Counted from the first letter of the stretch, positions 19,782 to 33,917 are shown. The stretch is 53,348 nucleotides of DNA from Propionivibrio sp. (GCF_017995515.1 NZ_JAGOIT010000006.1:1-53348), one strand, 5' to 3'. Notes: generated by a model from the sequence alone, not told the origin. Made by a program: numbers and translations.

Positions 19782-20531
19782 TTATTCGGCCTCTTCGACG
19801 GCCTCTTCGACGAATTCGTCGCTGGAAGTTGCTGCGACGATTTCCTCGACGAACTGGCTACGGCCCTCAAGGATCGAGTCGGCAACGCCACGGGCATACA
19901 GACGGATCGCGCTTGAAGAGTCGTCGTTGCCCGGGATGATGTAGTCCACGCCTTCAGGCGAGTGGTTCGTATCAACAACGGCGATCACCGGGATACCAAG
20001 CTTGTTGGCTTCGGTAATGGCGATCTTGTGGTAGCCAACGTCGATCACGAACAAAGCGTCCGGCAGCGCGCCCATTTCCTTGATACCGCCGATGGACTTC
20101 TCCAGCTTGGCCAGTTCGCGCTGGGTCATCAGCGCTTCCTTCTTGCCGAGCTTTTCGAGGGAACCATCCTCAACCATCGTCTCCATGTCCTTGAGACGCT
20201 TGATCGATTGCTTGATCGTCTTGAAGTTGGTCAGCATGCCACCCAACCAGCGCTGGTCGACGAATGCGGAGTCGGCACGACGGGCCTCTTCCGCGATGAT
20301 TTCACGCGCCTGGCGCTTGGTACCAACGAACAGGATGTTGCCCTTGTTGGCCGACAACTTGCGAACGAAAGCCATGGCTTCGTTGTATTTGGCAAGCGTC
20401 TTCTCGAGGTTGACGATATGAATCTTGCTGCGAGCACCGAAGATGAACGGGGCCATTTTCGGGTTCCAGAAGCGGGTTTGATGGCCGAAATGGACACCGG
20501 CTTCCAGCATTTGACGCATGGTCGTGGACAT
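19782..20531 (-). CDS. rpsB: 30S ribosomal protein S2
   Basis: A small-subunit protein located between head and body of the 30S subunit; it recruits S1. The 249 residues show [48 protein letters not shown] and the [20 protein letters not shown] and [20 protein letters not shown] segments. The tail is acidic and ends EEAVEEAE. It is the promoter-proximal gene of the large minus-strand cluster and is preceded by AAGGA and a structured leader. In E. coli S2 represses its own operon through such a leader. Confidence 0.98.
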   Translation of the reverse strand: MSTTMRQMLEAGVHFGHQTRFWNPKMAPFIFGARSKIHIVNLEKTLAKYNEAMAFVRKLSANKGNILFVGTKRQAREIIAEEARRADSAFVDQRWLGGMLTNFKTIKQSIKRLKDMETMVEDGSLEKLGKKEALMTQRELAKLEKSIGGIKEMGALPDALFVIDVGYHKIAITEANKLGIPVIAVVDTNHSPEGVDYIIPGNDDSSSAIRLYARGVADSILEGRSQFVEEIVAATSSDEFVEEAVEEAE

Positions 20532-20714
20532 ACTAGTTCCTTATATCAGGGTTAAACCACCATTCGCCCAATTACGCCCACCTGGTTGCTGAGTGACTCA
20601 GCGAAAACCACGGCGGGCACCCTTTAACAGGCGAATGTGCGTAGTTGACGATCCATAGCGGATCGCCTCGCGAACCGTTTGGTGCGCTGTTTTTTCGATC
20701 AGGGTCGAAAAAAC
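20532..20714 (-). promoter_or_regulatory. Structured 5' leader of rpsB
   Basis: About 180 bases separate the predicted transcription start from the rpsB ATG and contain no supported gene. Three stem-loops are visible: the 10-bp stem at 20689-20714; CGATCC/GGATCG at 20649-20665; and GCTGAG/CTCAGC at 20588-20602 extended by TGGTT/AACCA (20583-20587 and 20606-20610). An AAGGA ribosome-binding site precedes the ATG. Autoregulation by S2 through an rpsB leader is known in gammaproteobacteria; the same role here is inferred. Confidence 0.5.
20689..20714. repeat. Perfect 10-bp inverted repeat with T/A tracts
   Basis: GTTTTTTCGA (20689-20698) and TCGAAAAAAC (20705-20714) surround TCAGGG. The repeat lies between divergent rpsB and map. 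Either strand gives a stem containing a six-U run, so it resembles a bidirectional terminator lacking a GC-rich stem, or a protective 5' hairpin. Confidence 0.75.
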
Positions 20715-20720
20715 CGGCGG

Positions 20721-20749
20721 ATTGTACCATCGCAGATCGTGGAATTCCA
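20721..20749 (-). promoter_or_regulatory. Putative rpsB-tsf promoter
   Basis: On the minus strand TACAAT (20721-20726) is a good -10 element. TGGAAT (20744-20749) is a weak -35 at 17 bases. The predicted start would fall close to 20714, the edge of the inverted repeat. Confidence 0.4.
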
Positions 20750-20795
20750 GTTTCGGCCGAAGGTTCCACGATTGCGCATCAACCCGCCGGGCAAA

Positions 20796-20824
20796 TTGCG
20801 TAAGCACCCTCCTTCCTTTATTCT
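20796..20824 (+). promoter_or_regulatory. Putative promoter of map-glnD
   Basis: TTGCGT (20796-20801) and TATTCT (20819-20824) are separated by exactly 17 bases and lie 36 bases upstream of the map ATG. Both hexamers match the sigma-70 consensus only in part. Confidence 0.4.
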
Positions 20825-20859
20825 GCCCGCTTTCCCATTGCCTGTACGCCGCCGACCAG

Positions 20860-21669
20860 ATGAGCATCACACTCAAAACCCCCGACGAAATCCAGAAAAT
20901 GCGCGTTGCCGGCCGACTGGCGGCCGAGGTGCTCGACTACATTACGCCTTTCGTCAAACCCGGCGTGACGACCGGCGAAATCGACCGGCTTTGCCACGAC
21001 TATATGGTCAACGTCCAGCAATGCATCCCGGCACCGCTCAACTACGCGCCGTCCGGCTACAAGCCCTACCCGAAGTCGATCTGCACTTCGGTCAATCATC
21101 AGGTTTGTCACGGCGTTCCCGGCGACAAGCAACTCAAGAGCGGCGACATCGTCAATATCGACATCACGACGATCAAGGACGGCTATCACGGAGACACGAG
21201 CCGCATGTTCCTCGTGGGCGATGCGTCAATACAGGCGAAGCGGCTTTGCGAGGTCACCTTTGAATGCCTGTGGATCGGCATCGCCCAGGTCAAACCTGGT
21301 GCGCGACTGGGTGATATCGGCCATGCGATCCAGCAACATGCAGAGAAGTCGGGCTATTCCGTGGTGCGGGAATTTTGCGGTCACGGCATCGGCGCGCGCT
21401 TTCACGAGGATCCGCAGGTCGTTCACTACGGCAAGCCGGGTACGGGCCTCGAGTTGAAGGCGAACATGATCTTTACCATCGAGCCGATGATCAATGCCGG
21501 CAAGGCGGCGATCCGCGAACTGGCCGACGGCTGGACGATCGTCACCAAGGACCATAGCCTGTCGGCGCAATGGGAGCACACGATACTCGTAACCGAGGCC
21601 GGGTTTGAAGTGATGACGCTATCCGAAGGTGCGCGCACCCCACCCGATTTCCTCAAGCTGAACCCATGA
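20860..21669 (+). CDS. map: Methionine aminopeptidase, type I
   Basis: Removes the initiator methionine from new proteins, after deformylation. The 269-residue protein has the five metal ligands of the pita-bread fold: Asp101 (VNIDIT), Asp112 (HGDTSRMF), His175 (CGHGIG), Glu208 (TIEPM) and Glu239 (WEHTIL). The frame is open further upstream, but no family similarity is seen before [18 protein letters not shown], so the ATG at 20860 is used. It diverges from rpsB, a common arrangement, and overlaps glnD by 4 bases (ATGA). Confidence 0.96.
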   Translation: MSITLKTPDEIQKMRVAGRLAAEVLDYITPFVKPGVTTGEIDRLCHDYMVNVQQCIPAPLNYAPSGYKPYPKSICTSVNHQVCHGVPGDKQLKSGDIVNIDITTIKDGYHGDTSRMFLVGDASIQAKRLCEVTFECLWIGIAQVKPGARLGDIGHAIQQHAEKSGYSVVREFCGHGIGARFHEDPQVVHYGKPGTGLELKANMIFTIEPMINAGKAAIRELADGWTIVTKDHSLSAQWEHTILVTEAGFEVMTLSEGARTPPDFLKLNP

Positions 21670-24248
21670 TTCTCGCCTCCGGCGCCCGTAGCGATCTGCT
21701 GGCGCGCTACCGAAACCGCCTGCAGGTAGAGCAAACGGCGCTTAAACAGCAGTATGCAGATACTAGGGACGTCCCAGCCTTGCTCTTGGGTCGCCGGCAT
21801 CTGGTGGATACGCTCCTTGGCGACTTGTGGGCTGATCTCGACTTCCCCGCTTCGCTCGCCCTCGTGGCGGTCGGCGGCTACGGCCGCGGAGAGTTGTGGC
21901 CGAAATCCGACATCGACTTGCTGCTCTTGCTCGATAAATCTGCCGACACCGGTCTCAAGGCGCAGCTTGAGCAGCTGGTCGGCCTGTTCTGGGACATCGG
22001 GCTCGAGATCGGTCACAGTGTCCGCACCGTCAACGAGTGTCTGGAGGAAGCCGCGGCCGACCTGACGGTCCAGACCGCGCTCGTGGAAGCGCGGCGGCTT
22101 GCCGGCAACGAAGCACTCTTCGAGGACTTCAAGACGCGCTTCCGCCAGCAGCTCGACCCGCTGGCCTTCTTTCACTCAAAGCGCGTCGAGCAGGACGAGC
22201 GTTACCTCCGTTTTGAAGAGTCGCCCTACAGCCTTGAGCCCAACTGCAAGGAAAGCCCGGGCGGACTACGCGACCTGCAGACGATCCTCTGGATCGCCCA
22301 GGCGGCCGGATACGGCAACAGCTGGAGCGATCTCGAACAGCACGGTTTCATCACCGAGCGCGAGCGACTCGGCCTCGAGCGACGCGAACTGTTCCTGCAG
22401 CGCCTGCGCGTGCATCTGCACCTGCTCGTCGGCCGGCGCGAGGACCGCATCCTGTTCGACTATCAAACGGCACTCGCCGAACAGCTCGGTTTCTTCGACT
22501 CGCCGACCCGACGCGCCAGCGAACTGCTGATGCAGGAGTACTACCGCACGGCCAAGTCGGTCACCCAGCTCAACACCATCCTGCTCCAGAACATGGGCAC
22601 GGCGATCTTTCCGCCGGCCAATCAGATCCCGCAAGCGATCAACGAACGCTTCCAGAACACGCACCAGCTGCTAGATGTAACGGATGAAGAGGTCTTCAAC
22701 AAGAAGCCGGGCGCCATTCTCGAGGCCTTCCTCGTCATGCAGCAGCATTCCGAGCTGAAAGGCATGACCGCGCGCACGATCCGCGCGCTGTGGCGGGCAC
22801 GGCCGCTGATCGACGACGCTTTCCGCAACGACCCGGAAAACAAGGCGTGTTTTGTCGAATTGTTCAAACAGCCGCGCGGCGTGCTGCACGAACTCCGGCG
22901 GATGAACCAGTTCGACATCCTCGGACTCTACCTGCCGAACTTTGGCGCGATCGTCGGCCAGATGCAGCACGACCTCTTTCACGCCTATACGGTCGACCAG
23001 CACATCCTGCGCGTGCTGCGCAATCTGCGCCGCTTCTCGGAGTCCGAGTTCGGGCACGAATATCCGTTCTGCAGCCAGCTGATCAGCAACTTCGATCGCG
23101 CGTGGGTGCTCTACGTCGCCGCGATCTTCCACGACATCGCCAAAGGACGCGGCGGCGGACACTCGGAGCTTGGCGCTGTCGACGCACTCGAGTTCTGCAC
23201 AAGTCATGGCCTGAACGAGGAAGACTCGGAGCTGATCGTCTGGATCGTTCGCCAGCACCTCGTCATGTCGAACGTCGCGCAAAAGAAGGACATCTCGGAC
23301 CCGGACATTCTGGCCGACTTCGCTGTGATCGTGAAGGATGTACGTCACCTGACGGCGTTGTACCTGTTTACCGTGGCCGATATCCGCGGCACCAGCCCGA
23401 AGGTCTGGAACACCTGGAAAGGCCAGCTGCTCGAACAGCTCTATACGCAGACGCGCCGATTGCTGCTGTCGGGCGGCCAGGCGCCTGTTACACAAGGCAT
23501 CATCCAGGAACGGCAGGAAGAGTCCTTGCGCCTGCTGCGCTATTTTGCGATCCCCGAGAACGCACACGAGCGCTTGTGGAACCAGCTTGACACGGTTTAC
23601 TTTCTGCGCCACTCCGCCGAAGAGATTTGCTGGCATGCCCGCGCCCTGCACTACCGTCTCGACAGCCACAAACCGATCGTCAAGGCGCGCATCAACATCC
23701 ACGGCGACGGCATCGAAGTCATGGCCTACACGCTCGATCAGCGCGACCTGTTCGCGCGCATGGTCGGCTTTTTCAGCCGCGCCGGCTTCAACATCATGGA
23801 CGCCAAGATTCACACGACGCGCAACGGCTACGCGCTGGACAGCTTCATGCTGCTTGACGTCAGCGGACGTGATCGGGACAAGGACATGCTCGCCTACATC
23901 GAGCACGAACTGACTGACCGTCTGACGCGTCAGGCGGCACCCGAAGCGCCGGCGAGCGGACGGCTATCGCGCCAGGTGAAGCACTTCCCGATTCAACCGA
24001 CGGTGACGATCCAGGCCGACGAAAAGGACGTGTATTTCGTGCTCTCGGTCAGCGCCGCCGATCGACCCGGCCTGCTGTACACCGTCGCCATGACGCTCGC
24101 GGCGCACGGCGCCAACCTGCATACGGCGAAGATCGTCACGCTCGGCGAGCGGGTCGAGGACACTTTCCTGATCAGCGGCGGCGACCTCGGCGACAGTAAC
24201 GATCGGATCAGGCTGGAAACCGAGCTGATCGACCGCCTGAAGTGTTGA
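21666..24248 (+). CDS. glnD: Bifunctional uridylyltransferase/uridylyl-removing enzyme GlnD
   Basis: Senses glutamine and controls nitrogen metabolism by adding UMP to, or removing it from, PII proteins. The 860 residues contain the nucleotidyltransferase motif [19 protein letters not shown] (70-88), with Asp82 and Asp84 as likely metal ligands. The HD hydrolase domain follows ([17 protein letters not shown], near 488), then two C-terminal ACT domains (from about 688, [18 protein letters not shown], and about 793, [14 protein letters not shown]). Length and domain order are normal. It overlaps map by 4 bases, and its stop is 9 bases from the convergent def stop. Confidence 0.97.
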   Translation: MILASGARSDLLARYRNRLQVEQTALKQQYADTRDVPALLLGRRHLVDTLLGDLWADLDFPASLALVAVGGYGRGELWPKSDIDLLLLLDKSADTGLKAQLEQLVGLFWDIGLEIGHSVRTVNECLEEAAADLTVQTALVEARRLAGNEALFEDFKTRFRQQLDPLAFFHSKRVEQDERYLRFEESPYSLEPNCKESPGGLRDLQTILWIAQAAGYGNSWSDLEQHGFITERERLGLERRELFLQRLRVHLHLLVGRREDRILFDYQTALAEQLGFFDSPTRRASELLMQEYYRTAKSVTQLNTILLQNMGTAIFPPANQIPQAINERFQNTHQLLDVTDEEVFNKKPGAILEAFLVMQQHSELKGMTARTIRALWRARPLIDDAFRNDPENKACFVELFKQPRGVLHELRRMNQFDILGLYLPNFGAIVGQMQHDLFHAYTVDQHILRVLRNLRRFSESEFGHEYPFCSQLISNFDRAWVLYVAAIFHDIAKGRGGGHSELGAVDALEFCTSHGLNEEDSELIVWIVRQHLVMSNVAQKKDISDPDILADFAVIVKDVRHLTALYLFTVADIRGTSPKVWNTWKGQLLEQLYTQTRRLLLSGGQAPVTQGIIQERQEESLRLLRYFAIPENAHERLWNQLDTVYFLRHSAEEICWHARALHYRLDSHKPIVKARINIHGDGIEVMAYTLDQRDLFARMVGFFSRAGFNIMDAKIHTTRNGYALDSFMLLDVSGRDRDKDMLAYIEHELTDRLTRQAAPEAPASGRLSRQVKHFPIQPTVTIQADEKDVYFVLSVSAADRPGLLYTVAMTLAAHGANLHTAKIVTLGERVEDTFLISGGDLGDSNDRIRLETELIDRLKC

Positions 24249-24257
24249 GCATGCTCG

Positions 24258-24794
24258 TCAATCGTCCGGCGCGAAGGCTGCGTCGGGGAAGAGTTCTTCG
24301 GTAAAGCCGAAGCTGCGGAAGTCGCGGATTCGACTCGGGTAGAGAATCCCGTCCAGGTGATCGCACTCGTGCTGGACGACACGTGCGTGGAAACCTTCCA
24401 CCTCGCGCTCGATCGGCGCGCCGTAAGGGTCGAAACCGGTGTAGCGCAGATGTCGCCAGCGCGGCACCAGGCCTCTCAAGCCGGGTACCGACAGGCAGCC
24501 TTCCCAGCCGTCTTCCATTTCCCCGGATAGTGGCGTCAGAACCGGGTTGATCAGGATCGTGAAAGGCACGCTTTCCGCATTCGGGTAACGCGGGTTGCTT
24601 TCGATGCCGAAAATGACGACGCGCAAGTCGACGCCAATCTGCGGTGTAGCAAGTCCCGCGCCATTGAGATGACTCATCGTCTCCTGCATGTCGGCAATCA
24701 GCGCGTGCAACTGCGGCGCGTCAAATGCATCGACCGCCCTCGCCTGCTGCCACAGGCGAGGATCGCCCATCTTAAGAACTGGCCGGATCGCCAT
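24258..24794 (-). CDS. def: Peptide deformylase
   Basis: Removes the formyl group from N-terminal methionine. The 178-residue protein has all three motifs: [10 protein letters not shown] (45-54), EGCLS with Cys100, and QHECDHLDG with His142, Glu143 and His146. Motif 1 has Thr in place of the second Ala of the usual GLAAPQ. The metal ligands and the catalytic Glu are complete, so it should be active. It lies at the end of the hpt-mtnP run and not beside fmt, so it may be a second deformylase of the genome. The start overlaps the mtnP end by 23 bases, without a strong ribosome-binding site. An inner ATG at codon 9 is possible. Confidence 0.9.
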   Translation of the reverse strand: MAIRPVLKMGDPRLWQQARAVDAFDAPQLHALIADMQETMSHLNGAGLATPQIGVDLRVVIFGIESNPRYPNAESVPFTILINPVLTPLSGEMEDGWEGCLSVPGLRGLVPRWRHLRYTGFDPYGAPIEREVEGFHARVVQHECDHLDGILYPSRIRDFRSFGFTEELFPDAAFAPDD

Positions 24795-25527
24795 GACCGA
24801 CCACAGTTTCGATGATGCGGCGCACGTGTTCCATTGACTCGGGCAAAGCGCCTTGAATCGCGTCAAAGCTGATTCCATTGCGGCTATCGGCGCGTCCGGC
24901 CGCGTAATTGGCGACAACGCTGATCGCGGCATAGGGAACACCCAATTCGCGCGCCAGAGAGGCCTCGGGCATCCCGGTCATCCCCACGACGTCTGCGCCG
25001 TCGCGTTCGAGACGATTGATTTCCGCCGCCGTTTCCAGGCGCGGGCCCTGCGTCGTGGCATAGACCGCGTTATCGCAGACGACAATTCCGGCAAGCCTGG
25101 CCGCAGCGATCAGTTTCCGGCGCAGCGGCTCATCGTAGGGTTCGGTGAAATCGATGTGCGTGACAGATTTGTCCGGTCCTTCGTGGAAGGTCGACTTGCG
25201 GCCCCACGTATAGTCGATGATCTGATGCGGAATCACGACATCGCCAGGTTTCAGATCGGCACGGATACAACCGACCGAGGCCACCGAGACGATGCGTGTG
25301 ACACCGCGGTTGCAGAGCGCCCAGATGTTGGCCTGGTAATTGACTTCGTGCGGCGGGATCGTGTGGCCGTAACCGTGGCGCGCCAGAAACGCGACTTCGC
25401 GACCGCAGATCTGGCCAAAGGTCACCGCACCGGACGGCTCGCCGTAGGGCGTGCGCAGCACTTCCCGATGCGAGACGTTGAGGTTGGCGAGCTGACCAAG
25501 ACCGCTACCACCGATCACCGCGAGCAT
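24772..25527 (-). CDS. mtnP: S-methyl-5'-thioinosine phosphorylase
   Basis: A purine nucleoside phosphorylase of the MTAP/PNP-2 family, 251 residues. Phosphate-binding GGSGLG (6-11), the [18 protein letters not shown] segment and [13 protein letters not shown] (158-170) are present, with VGMTGMPEA at 181-189. The base-contact region reads NYAAG (207-211), as in the Pseudomonas methylthioinosine phosphorylases, instead of the Asp-containing form of true methylthioadenosine phosphorylases. It should therefore release hypoxanthine and methylthioribose 1-phosphate. The next gene upstream encodes hypoxanthine phosphoribosyltransferase; an AAGGAGGAG at the hpt end serves the mtnP ATG. Confidence 0.85.
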   Translation of the reverse strand: MLAVIGGSGLGQLANLNVSHREVLRTPYGEPSGAVTFGQICGREVAFLARHGYGHTIPPHEVNYQANIWALCNRGVTRIVSVASVGCIRADLKPGDVVIPHQIIDYTWGRKSTFHEGPDKSVTHIDFTEPYDEPLRRKLIAAARLAGIVVCDNAVYATTQGPRLETAAEINRLERDGADVVGMTGMPEASLARELGVPYAAISVVANYAAGRADSRNGISFDAIQGALPESMEHVRRIIETVVGHGDPASS

Positions 25528-25528
25528 G

Positions 25529-26077
25529 TCACTCCTCCTTCATGGCGTAGATGGCCGGGAGATTGCGGAAGGCGCCGCGCACATCCATGCCGTAGCCGAA
25601 TACGAAACGATCCGGTACGGTCAGTGCAACGAAGTCGGCCTTGAGCGGCTTGTTCTTGCCGTTGAGCTTGTCGGTCGCCACGGCGGTATAGCACGCACGC
25701 GCGCCGAGCTCCTTCATGCGCTCGACGATGGCCGCCAGGGTCAATCCTTCGTCGAGAATGTCGTCGAGGATGATGACGGTGCGCCCCTTGACCGGCGTCC
25801 ACGGCGCAGCACGCCAGGAAAGCGCGCCGCCGGAGGTTTCCTGGCCGTAGCGCGTTACATGCAGATAGTCGAACTCAAGCGGGAAGTGCAGTTGCGTCAT
25901 CAGGTGGCCGGCAAACGGCACGCCGCCGCTCATCACGACGAGGAGCAGCGGGTTGGTTTCGCCCAGCTTCTCGGTGATTTCGCGCGCGACACGGCTGACC
26001 GCCGCGGCGACTTCTTCTTCGGTATGGATGACATCGGCCGAAGCCAGGATGTCCTTGATTTCTTGTATATCAGTCAT
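25529..26077 (-). CDS. hpt: Hypoxanthine-guanine phosphoribosyltransferase
   Basis: Salvages hypoxanthine or guanine with PRPP to give IMP or GMP. The 182-residue protein shows the PRPP-binding motif [14 protein letters not shown] (101-114), preceded by [15 protein letters not shown] and a flexible loop around YGQETSGG. It lies between galU, with a 4-base overlap, and mtnP, 1 base apart. The two salvage enzymes form a logical pair because MtnP releases the hypoxanthine that this enzyme uses. This branch of the family is sometimes called hypoxanthine-specific (Hpt), so guanine use is less certain. Confidence 0.93.
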   Translation of the reverse strand: MTDIQEIKDILASADVIHTEEEVAAAVSRVAREITEKLGETNPLLLVVMSGGVPFAGHLMTQLHFPLEFDYLHVTRYGQETSGGALSWRAAPWTPVKGRTVIILDDILDEGLTLAAIVERMKELGARACYTAVATDKLNGKNKPLKADFVALTVPDRFVFGYGMDVRGAFRNLPAIYAMKEE

Positions 26078-26946
26078 GCGTGTTCCAGGGTTTTCAAGTA
26101 ATTCGAGAAATCGGCGCCGACTTCCGGGTGGCGCCGACCAAAATCAACGGTCGCTTCGAGGTAGCCCAGCTTGGAACCGCAGTCGTAGCGTTTGCCGAGG
26201 TAGCGGTAGGCGAGGACCTGCTCTTCGGCAAGCAGGGCAGCCATGCCGTCGGTCAGCTGGATTTCGCCGCCGGAGCCCGGCTTGACGTTCTCCAGGTGAT
26301 GGAAGATGCGCGGCGTGAGGATGTAGCGCCCGACGACGGCCAGCGTCGATGGCGCTTCCTCGGGCTTCGGTTTCTCGACGACGCCTTCGAAACGTTCGAG
26401 ACGCTCGCTGACGTATGACGACTTGACGATGCCGTAGCTGCGCGTCTCCGCACGCGGCACGTCGAGCACGCCGATCACCGAGCACTGATGTTCGTCGAAG
26501 ACGTCGGTCATCTGCTTCATCACCGGCGGCTCGGCATCGAGCAGGTCGTCGGCGAGCAGGATGGCGAAGGGTTCGTCGCCGATCACCGGCTTGGCACACA
26601 GGACGGCGTGTCCGAGGCCGAGCGCTTCCGGCTGGCGGATGTAGATGCAGTTGATGTTTTTGGGCAGGAGCGAGCGCACGGTTTCGAGCATCTCGGTTTT
26701 GTGCTTGAGCGCGAGTTCGGTTTCGAGTTCGTAAGCCTTGTCGAAGTGGTCCTCGATCGAGCGCTTGGTGCGGCCCGTCACGAAAACCATGTCGGTGATC
26801 CCCGCCGCCGCGGCTTCTTCGACGGCATACTGGATCAGCGGCTTGTCGACGATCGGCATCATTTCCTTCGGACTGGCCTTCGTCGCCGGGAGAAATCGCG
26901 TACCGAGCCCCGCGACCGGGAAGACTGCTTTTCTGACTTTTTTCAT
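26074..26946 (-). CDS. galU: UTP-glucose-1-phosphate uridylyltransferase
   Basis: Makes UDP-glucose for lipopolysaccharide core, exopolysaccharide and trehalose. The 290-residue protein begins with the nucleotide-binding signature [20 protein letters not shown] (11-30) and has the [18 protein letters not shown] and [10 protein letters not shown] segments of the GalU/GtaB group. It is preceded by GAGGAGG, 20 bases after ligA, and overlaps hpt by 4 bases. Confidence 0.96.
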   Translation of the reverse strand: MKKVRKAVFPVAGLGTRFLPATKASPKEMMPIVDKPLIQYAVEEAAAAGITDMVFVTGRTKRSIEDHFDKAYELETELALKHKTEMLETVRSLLPKNINCIYIRQPEALGLGHAVLCAKPVIGDEPFAILLADDLLDAEPPVMKQMTDVFDEHQCSVIGVLDVPRAETRSYGIVKSSYVSERLERFEGVVEKPKPEEAPSTLAVVGRYILTPRIFHHLENVKPGSGGEIQLTDGMAALLAEEQVLAYRYLGKRYDCGSKLGYLEATVDFGRRHPEVGADFSNYLKTLEHA

Positions 26947-26966
26947 TCGATGCCCCTCCTCTCTGT

Positions 26967-30325
<3,359 letters not shown>

Positions 30326-30333
30326 GTTCAGTC

Positions 30334-33300
30334 CTATACGATCTGTTCACGCATGCGCAGCGCTTCTTCCATGTCGACTTCGACGATACGCGAAACCCCC
30401 GATTCCTGCATCGTCACACCGACCAACTGTTCGGCCATTTCCATGGCGATCTTGTTGTGGCTGATGAAGAGGAACTGCGTATTGGTCGACATGCGGCGCA
30501 CCATCGCGCAAAAACGTTCGGTGTTGGTATCGTCCAGCGGCGCATCCACTTCGTCGAGCAGACAGAAGGGCGCGGGGTTGAGCTGGAACATGGAAAAGAC
30601 CAGGGCAATCGCGGTCAGTGCCTTTTCGCCGCCGGAAAGCAGGTGAATCGTTGAATTTTTCTTGCCCGGCGGCTGCGCCATGACCTGCACGCCGGCGTCG
30701 AGAATTTCCTCGCCGGTCATGATCAGCCGGGCTTCGCCACCGCCAAAGAGGATCGGGAACAGTTCGCCGAAGCTCTTGTTGACGGCATCGTAGGTCGATT
30801 GCAGCAGATCGCGCGTCTCGCGGTCGATGCGGCGGATCGCGTTTTCCAGCGTCTCCATCGCCTGCGTCAGGTCTTCCGACTGCGCGTCGAGGAAGCCCTT
30901 GCGCTCGCGCGCCGATTCGAGTTCTTCGAGCGCGGCGAGGTTGACCGCGCCGAGCGCCTCGATCGAGCGCTGCAGACTGGTGATCGAACCCTGCAGCGGT
31001 CCCGGCTTGGCGCCGGCCAGGTCGTTGGCGAGACTCGCCTCGTCGGCGCCGACCTCGCTCAGTTGCGCCGCCTGTTGTTCGTAGTTGAGGCTCGCTGCCT
31101 GCTCCTTCAGCTTGAGCTCGCCGATGCGTTCGCGCTGCGGTTCGAGCCCGTGCTCGACGCGCATGCGCTGTTCTTCGAGTTCGCGCAGCCCCGTCGTTGC
31201 CGCTTCCAGCGCGTCGCGCGCCGCCGCCATCGCGCGTTCGCTGACGACACGCGTCTCCAGCGCCTCCTGCAGCCTGGGTTCCAGGTCTTCGGCCTGCATG
31301 GCTTCGGCACTCTCGGTGCAGCGTGCCAATTCGTCGACGATGCGGTCGATCTGCTTGCAGGCGAGTTCGCGGCCACGCGTGATCTCGTCGATCTTGCCGC
31401 GGCATTCGCGCTGCGAGAACTGTGCCTCGCGCAGCTCGCGCTCGACACTGTTGACCTGCTCGCGCTCGTCGCGCAGCGCCCGCTCCGCCTGTTCGAGCCG
31501 CGCACGTGCGCCGTCCATCACCAGCTGCAGTTCGCGAATTTCCTCGCGCTGCGTCTCGATCGCCTCGTCGGCGATGAACAGGCGTTCGTTCTCGCTCTCT
31601 TCCTCGGCCAGCATCTCGGCGAGGCTGGCGTCGATCTGCTCCTGGCGTTCGCGGAAGCGATCGAGCGCCTGCGAGAGTTTGAGCGTCTCGACCTGGATCG
31701 CGTGCGCCTGCTCCTGCAGGCCGTCGAGATGCCGGCGCGATTCGTGCAGCGCGGCTTGCGCGTCTTCCATGCGCGAGTCGATCTCGGCCATGCGCGCCTG
31801 CGCCTGCTCGACGCGCTCCTCGCGTTGCTCGATGAGCACGCCGAGTTCCTCGATCTCGCGCTGGCGTTCGAGCAGGCCGTGGCCGGCGGCGTCTGGCGCG
31901 AACAGCGTGACGCTCTGCCGGCAGACGACATCGCCACCCGGCGTCACGTAGCACGCCGTCGGCGAAAGTCGTTCGCGGTGCGCCAGCGCAAAGGCCAGAT
32001 CGGCCGCCGTATAGACCTCGCCCAGCCAGTCGCCAAGAATCGCGGCGAGTTTTGGATCATCGCAGCGGATGTGGTGTAGCAGTCGTTCGGCACCGTCTGC
32101 CGCGGTCGCGCCTTCGAGCGGCAAGAGCAGCGTCAGCTTGCTGCCTGGCCGATCCTTGCTCCAGCCCGAGTCGGCGGCATCGGCAGTCAATGCACCGATG
32201 CGTTCGCGCAGGACGGCCTCGACCGCGTCTTCCCAGCCGGCGTCGACGTGCAGCGATTTCCACAGCGGCTGGCGGTGATCCAGTCGATGCCGGTGCAGCC
32301 AGTCGCCGAGCTTGCCGTCGCCCTGCACGCGCTTCTGCAGTTGCTCCAGTGCGGCGCGGCGCGCGTGCGCTTCGGCGCGCTCCTTCTGCACATGCTGGAC
32401 TTCGGCCATCACCTCGCGGCGCTGGCGCTCGAACTGCGGGATCTCTTGCTGTTTGGCGACGAGTTCTTCCTGCGCCTCGGCGATGCGTTCGCGCAGTTCG
32501 GCCAGCGTTTCCTGCTTGAACTCGAACTCGGCGTGGTCGGGCACCGGCAGCGCCTCGCGCTCCTGGTTCAGGCGATCGCGCCTTCCGGCAAGGATTTGCA
32601 AGGAGCGTTGCGCGTGGCCGCGATTGGTGATTTCGACTTGCAGCCGCTGGTCGGCCTGCGCCAGCGCCGAACGTTGCCCGTTGACTTCTTCCTGCGCGTC
32701 GGCGTGCGACTCTTCGACCATCGGCAAGCGCTCCTGCTGCGCGGCCAAACGCATCTCGCCCTGCTCCACGCGTTCGTCGGCCAGCGCCGACAGTTCCAGC
32801 CAGCGCTCGTGGTCGGCGTCGAGTTGCTCGACCTGACCTTGCCAATGCACGTGATCATCGGTGAGCTGCGCCAGCCGCGATTCGTATTCCTGCTGCGATT
32901 CGCGGCGATGGCGGATTTCGGCTTCGAGCCGGGCAACTTCGGCGTTGGCATTGAACAGTCCGCTCTGGGCACCATGCACGCCGTCGCTCGCGGCGAAGTG
33001 CGCTTCGCGCGCTTCTTCAAGACGGGCTTCGGTTTCGCGAAGCGCGGCGTTCTGCGCCTCGAGGTCGATCACCGCGCGCTCGACTTCGCGCGCCAGACGC
33101 TCGCGTTCAGCCTGCGCCTCGTTACGGCGTAGGAGCCAGAGCAGTTGCTGTTTGCGCGTCAGTTCGTCGTTGTATTCGCGATACTGGCGGGCGACCGCCG
33201 CCTGTCCTTCGAGTCGCTCCATCTGCGAACCGAGTTCGCTGCGTATGTCTTCGACGCGCGTCAGGTTCTCGCGCGTGTCGGCGATCCGGTTCTCTGTCTC

Positions 33301-33834
33301 CTTGCGCCGCTCCTTGTACTTGGTGACGCCGGCGGCTTCTTCGAGGAAGACGCGCAACTCGTCGGGCTTGGCCTCGATGATGCGCGAGATCGTGCCCTGC
33401 CCGATGATGGCGTAGGCGCGCGGTCCGAGACCTGTCCCGAGAAACAGATCGGTGATGTCCTTGCGCCGCACGTGCAGGTTGTTGATGTAGTACTCGGACT
33501 GGCCGCTGCGCGTGAGCAGGCGCTTGACCGACAGCTCGGCGTACTGCGACCACTGGCCGGCGATGCGGCCGAGCGAGTTGTCGAAGACGAGTTCGACCGA
33601 GGCGCGTGAAACGGGCTTACGGCCGCTCGAACCGTTGAAGATGACGTCCTGCATCGACTCGCCGCGCAATTCCGAGGCTTTCGATTCGCCGAGCACCCAG
33701 CGCACCGCATCCATCACGTTCGACTTGCCGCAACCGTTCGGCCCGACGACGCCGACCAGCTGCCCGGGCAGCGCAATCGTCGTCGGGTCGACGAACGACT
33801 TGAAACCGGCGAGTTTGAGCTTTGTCAGGCGCAT
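30334..33834 (-). CDS. smc: Chromosome segregation ATPase SMC
   Basis: A dimeric ATPase that folds and separates chromosomes. The 1166-residue protein has the Walker A motif GPNGCGKSN (31-39), then a coiled coil (about 170-500), a hinge domain (about 505-650) and a second coiled coil. The ATPase head closes with the signature LLSGGEKALTAIAL (from 1065) and Walker B FCLLDEVDAPLDD (from 1090). Its usual partners ScpA and ScpB are not in the window. High GC in the coiled coils makes many false reading frames on the other strand. An AT-rich stretch with possible promoters lies upstream. Confidence 0.97.
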   Translation of the reverse strand: MRLTKLKLAGFKSFVDPTTIALPGQLVGVVGPNGCGKSNVMDAVRWVLGESKASELRGESMQDVIFNGSSGRKPVSRASVELVFDNSLGRIAGQWSQYAELSVKRLLTRSGQSEYYINNLHVRRKDITDLFLGTGLGPRAYAIIGQGTISRIIEAKPDELRVFLEEAAGVTKYKERRKETENRIADTRENLTRVEDIRSELGSQMERLEGQAAVARQYREYNDELTRKQQLLWLLRRNEAQAERERLAREVERAVIDLEAQNAALRETEARLEEAREAHFAASDGVHGAQSGLFNANAEVARLEAEIRHRRESQQEYESRLAQLTDDHVHWQGQVEQLDADHERWLELSALADERVEQGEMRLAAQQERLPMVEESHADAQEEVNGQRSALAQADQRLQVEITNRGHAQRSLQILAGRRDRLNQEREALPVPDHAEFEFKQETLAELRERIAEAQEELVAKQQEIPQFERQRREVMAEVQHVQKERAEAHARRAALEQLQKRVQGDGKLGDWLHRHRLDHRQPLWKSLHVDAGWEDAVEAVLRERIGALTADAADSGWSKDRPGSKLTLLLPLEGATAADGAERLLHHIRCDDPKLAAILGDWLGEVYTAADLAFALAHRERLSPTACYVTPGGDVVCRQSVTLFAPDAAGHGLLERQREIEELGVLIEQREERVEQAQARMAEIDSRMEDAQAALHESRRHLDGLQEQAHAIQVETLKLSQALDRFRERQEQIDASLAEMLAEEESENERLFIADEAIETQREEIRELQLVMDGARARLEQAERALRDEREQVNSVERELREAQFSQRECRGKIDEITRGRELACKQIDRIVDELARCTESAEAMQAEDLEPRLQEALETRVVSERAMAAARDALEAATTGLRELEEQRMRVEHGLEPQRERIGELKLKEQAASLNYEQQAAQLSEVGADEASLANDLAGAKPGPLQGSITSLQRSIEALGAVNLAALEELESARERKGFLDAQSEDLTQAMETLENAIRRIDRETRDLLQSTYDAVNKSFGELFPILFGGGEARLIMTGEEILDAGVQVMAQPPGKKNSTIHLLSGGEKALTAIALVFSMFQLNPAPFCLLDEVDAPLDDTNTERFCAMVRRMSTNTQFLFISHNKIAMEMAEQLVGVTMQESGVSRIVEVDMEEALRMREQIV

Positions 33835-33917
33835 GAAATAGAACGCAGCCGGATCGGCTGCGCTGGATGTTGGTGTGGTTAAAGGGCGCTATGACGCCGC
33901 ACTGGCAACAACGGGCG

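Noticed and set aside
20598-20876. 92-codon minus-strand frame upstream of rpsB
   Set aside because: It crosses the predicted rpsB promoter and leader stems and has no recognisable product.
30799-32079. Open frames of more than 400 codons opposite smc
   Set aside because: The coiled-coil codons of smc generate these mirror frames; the translations are low in complexity.
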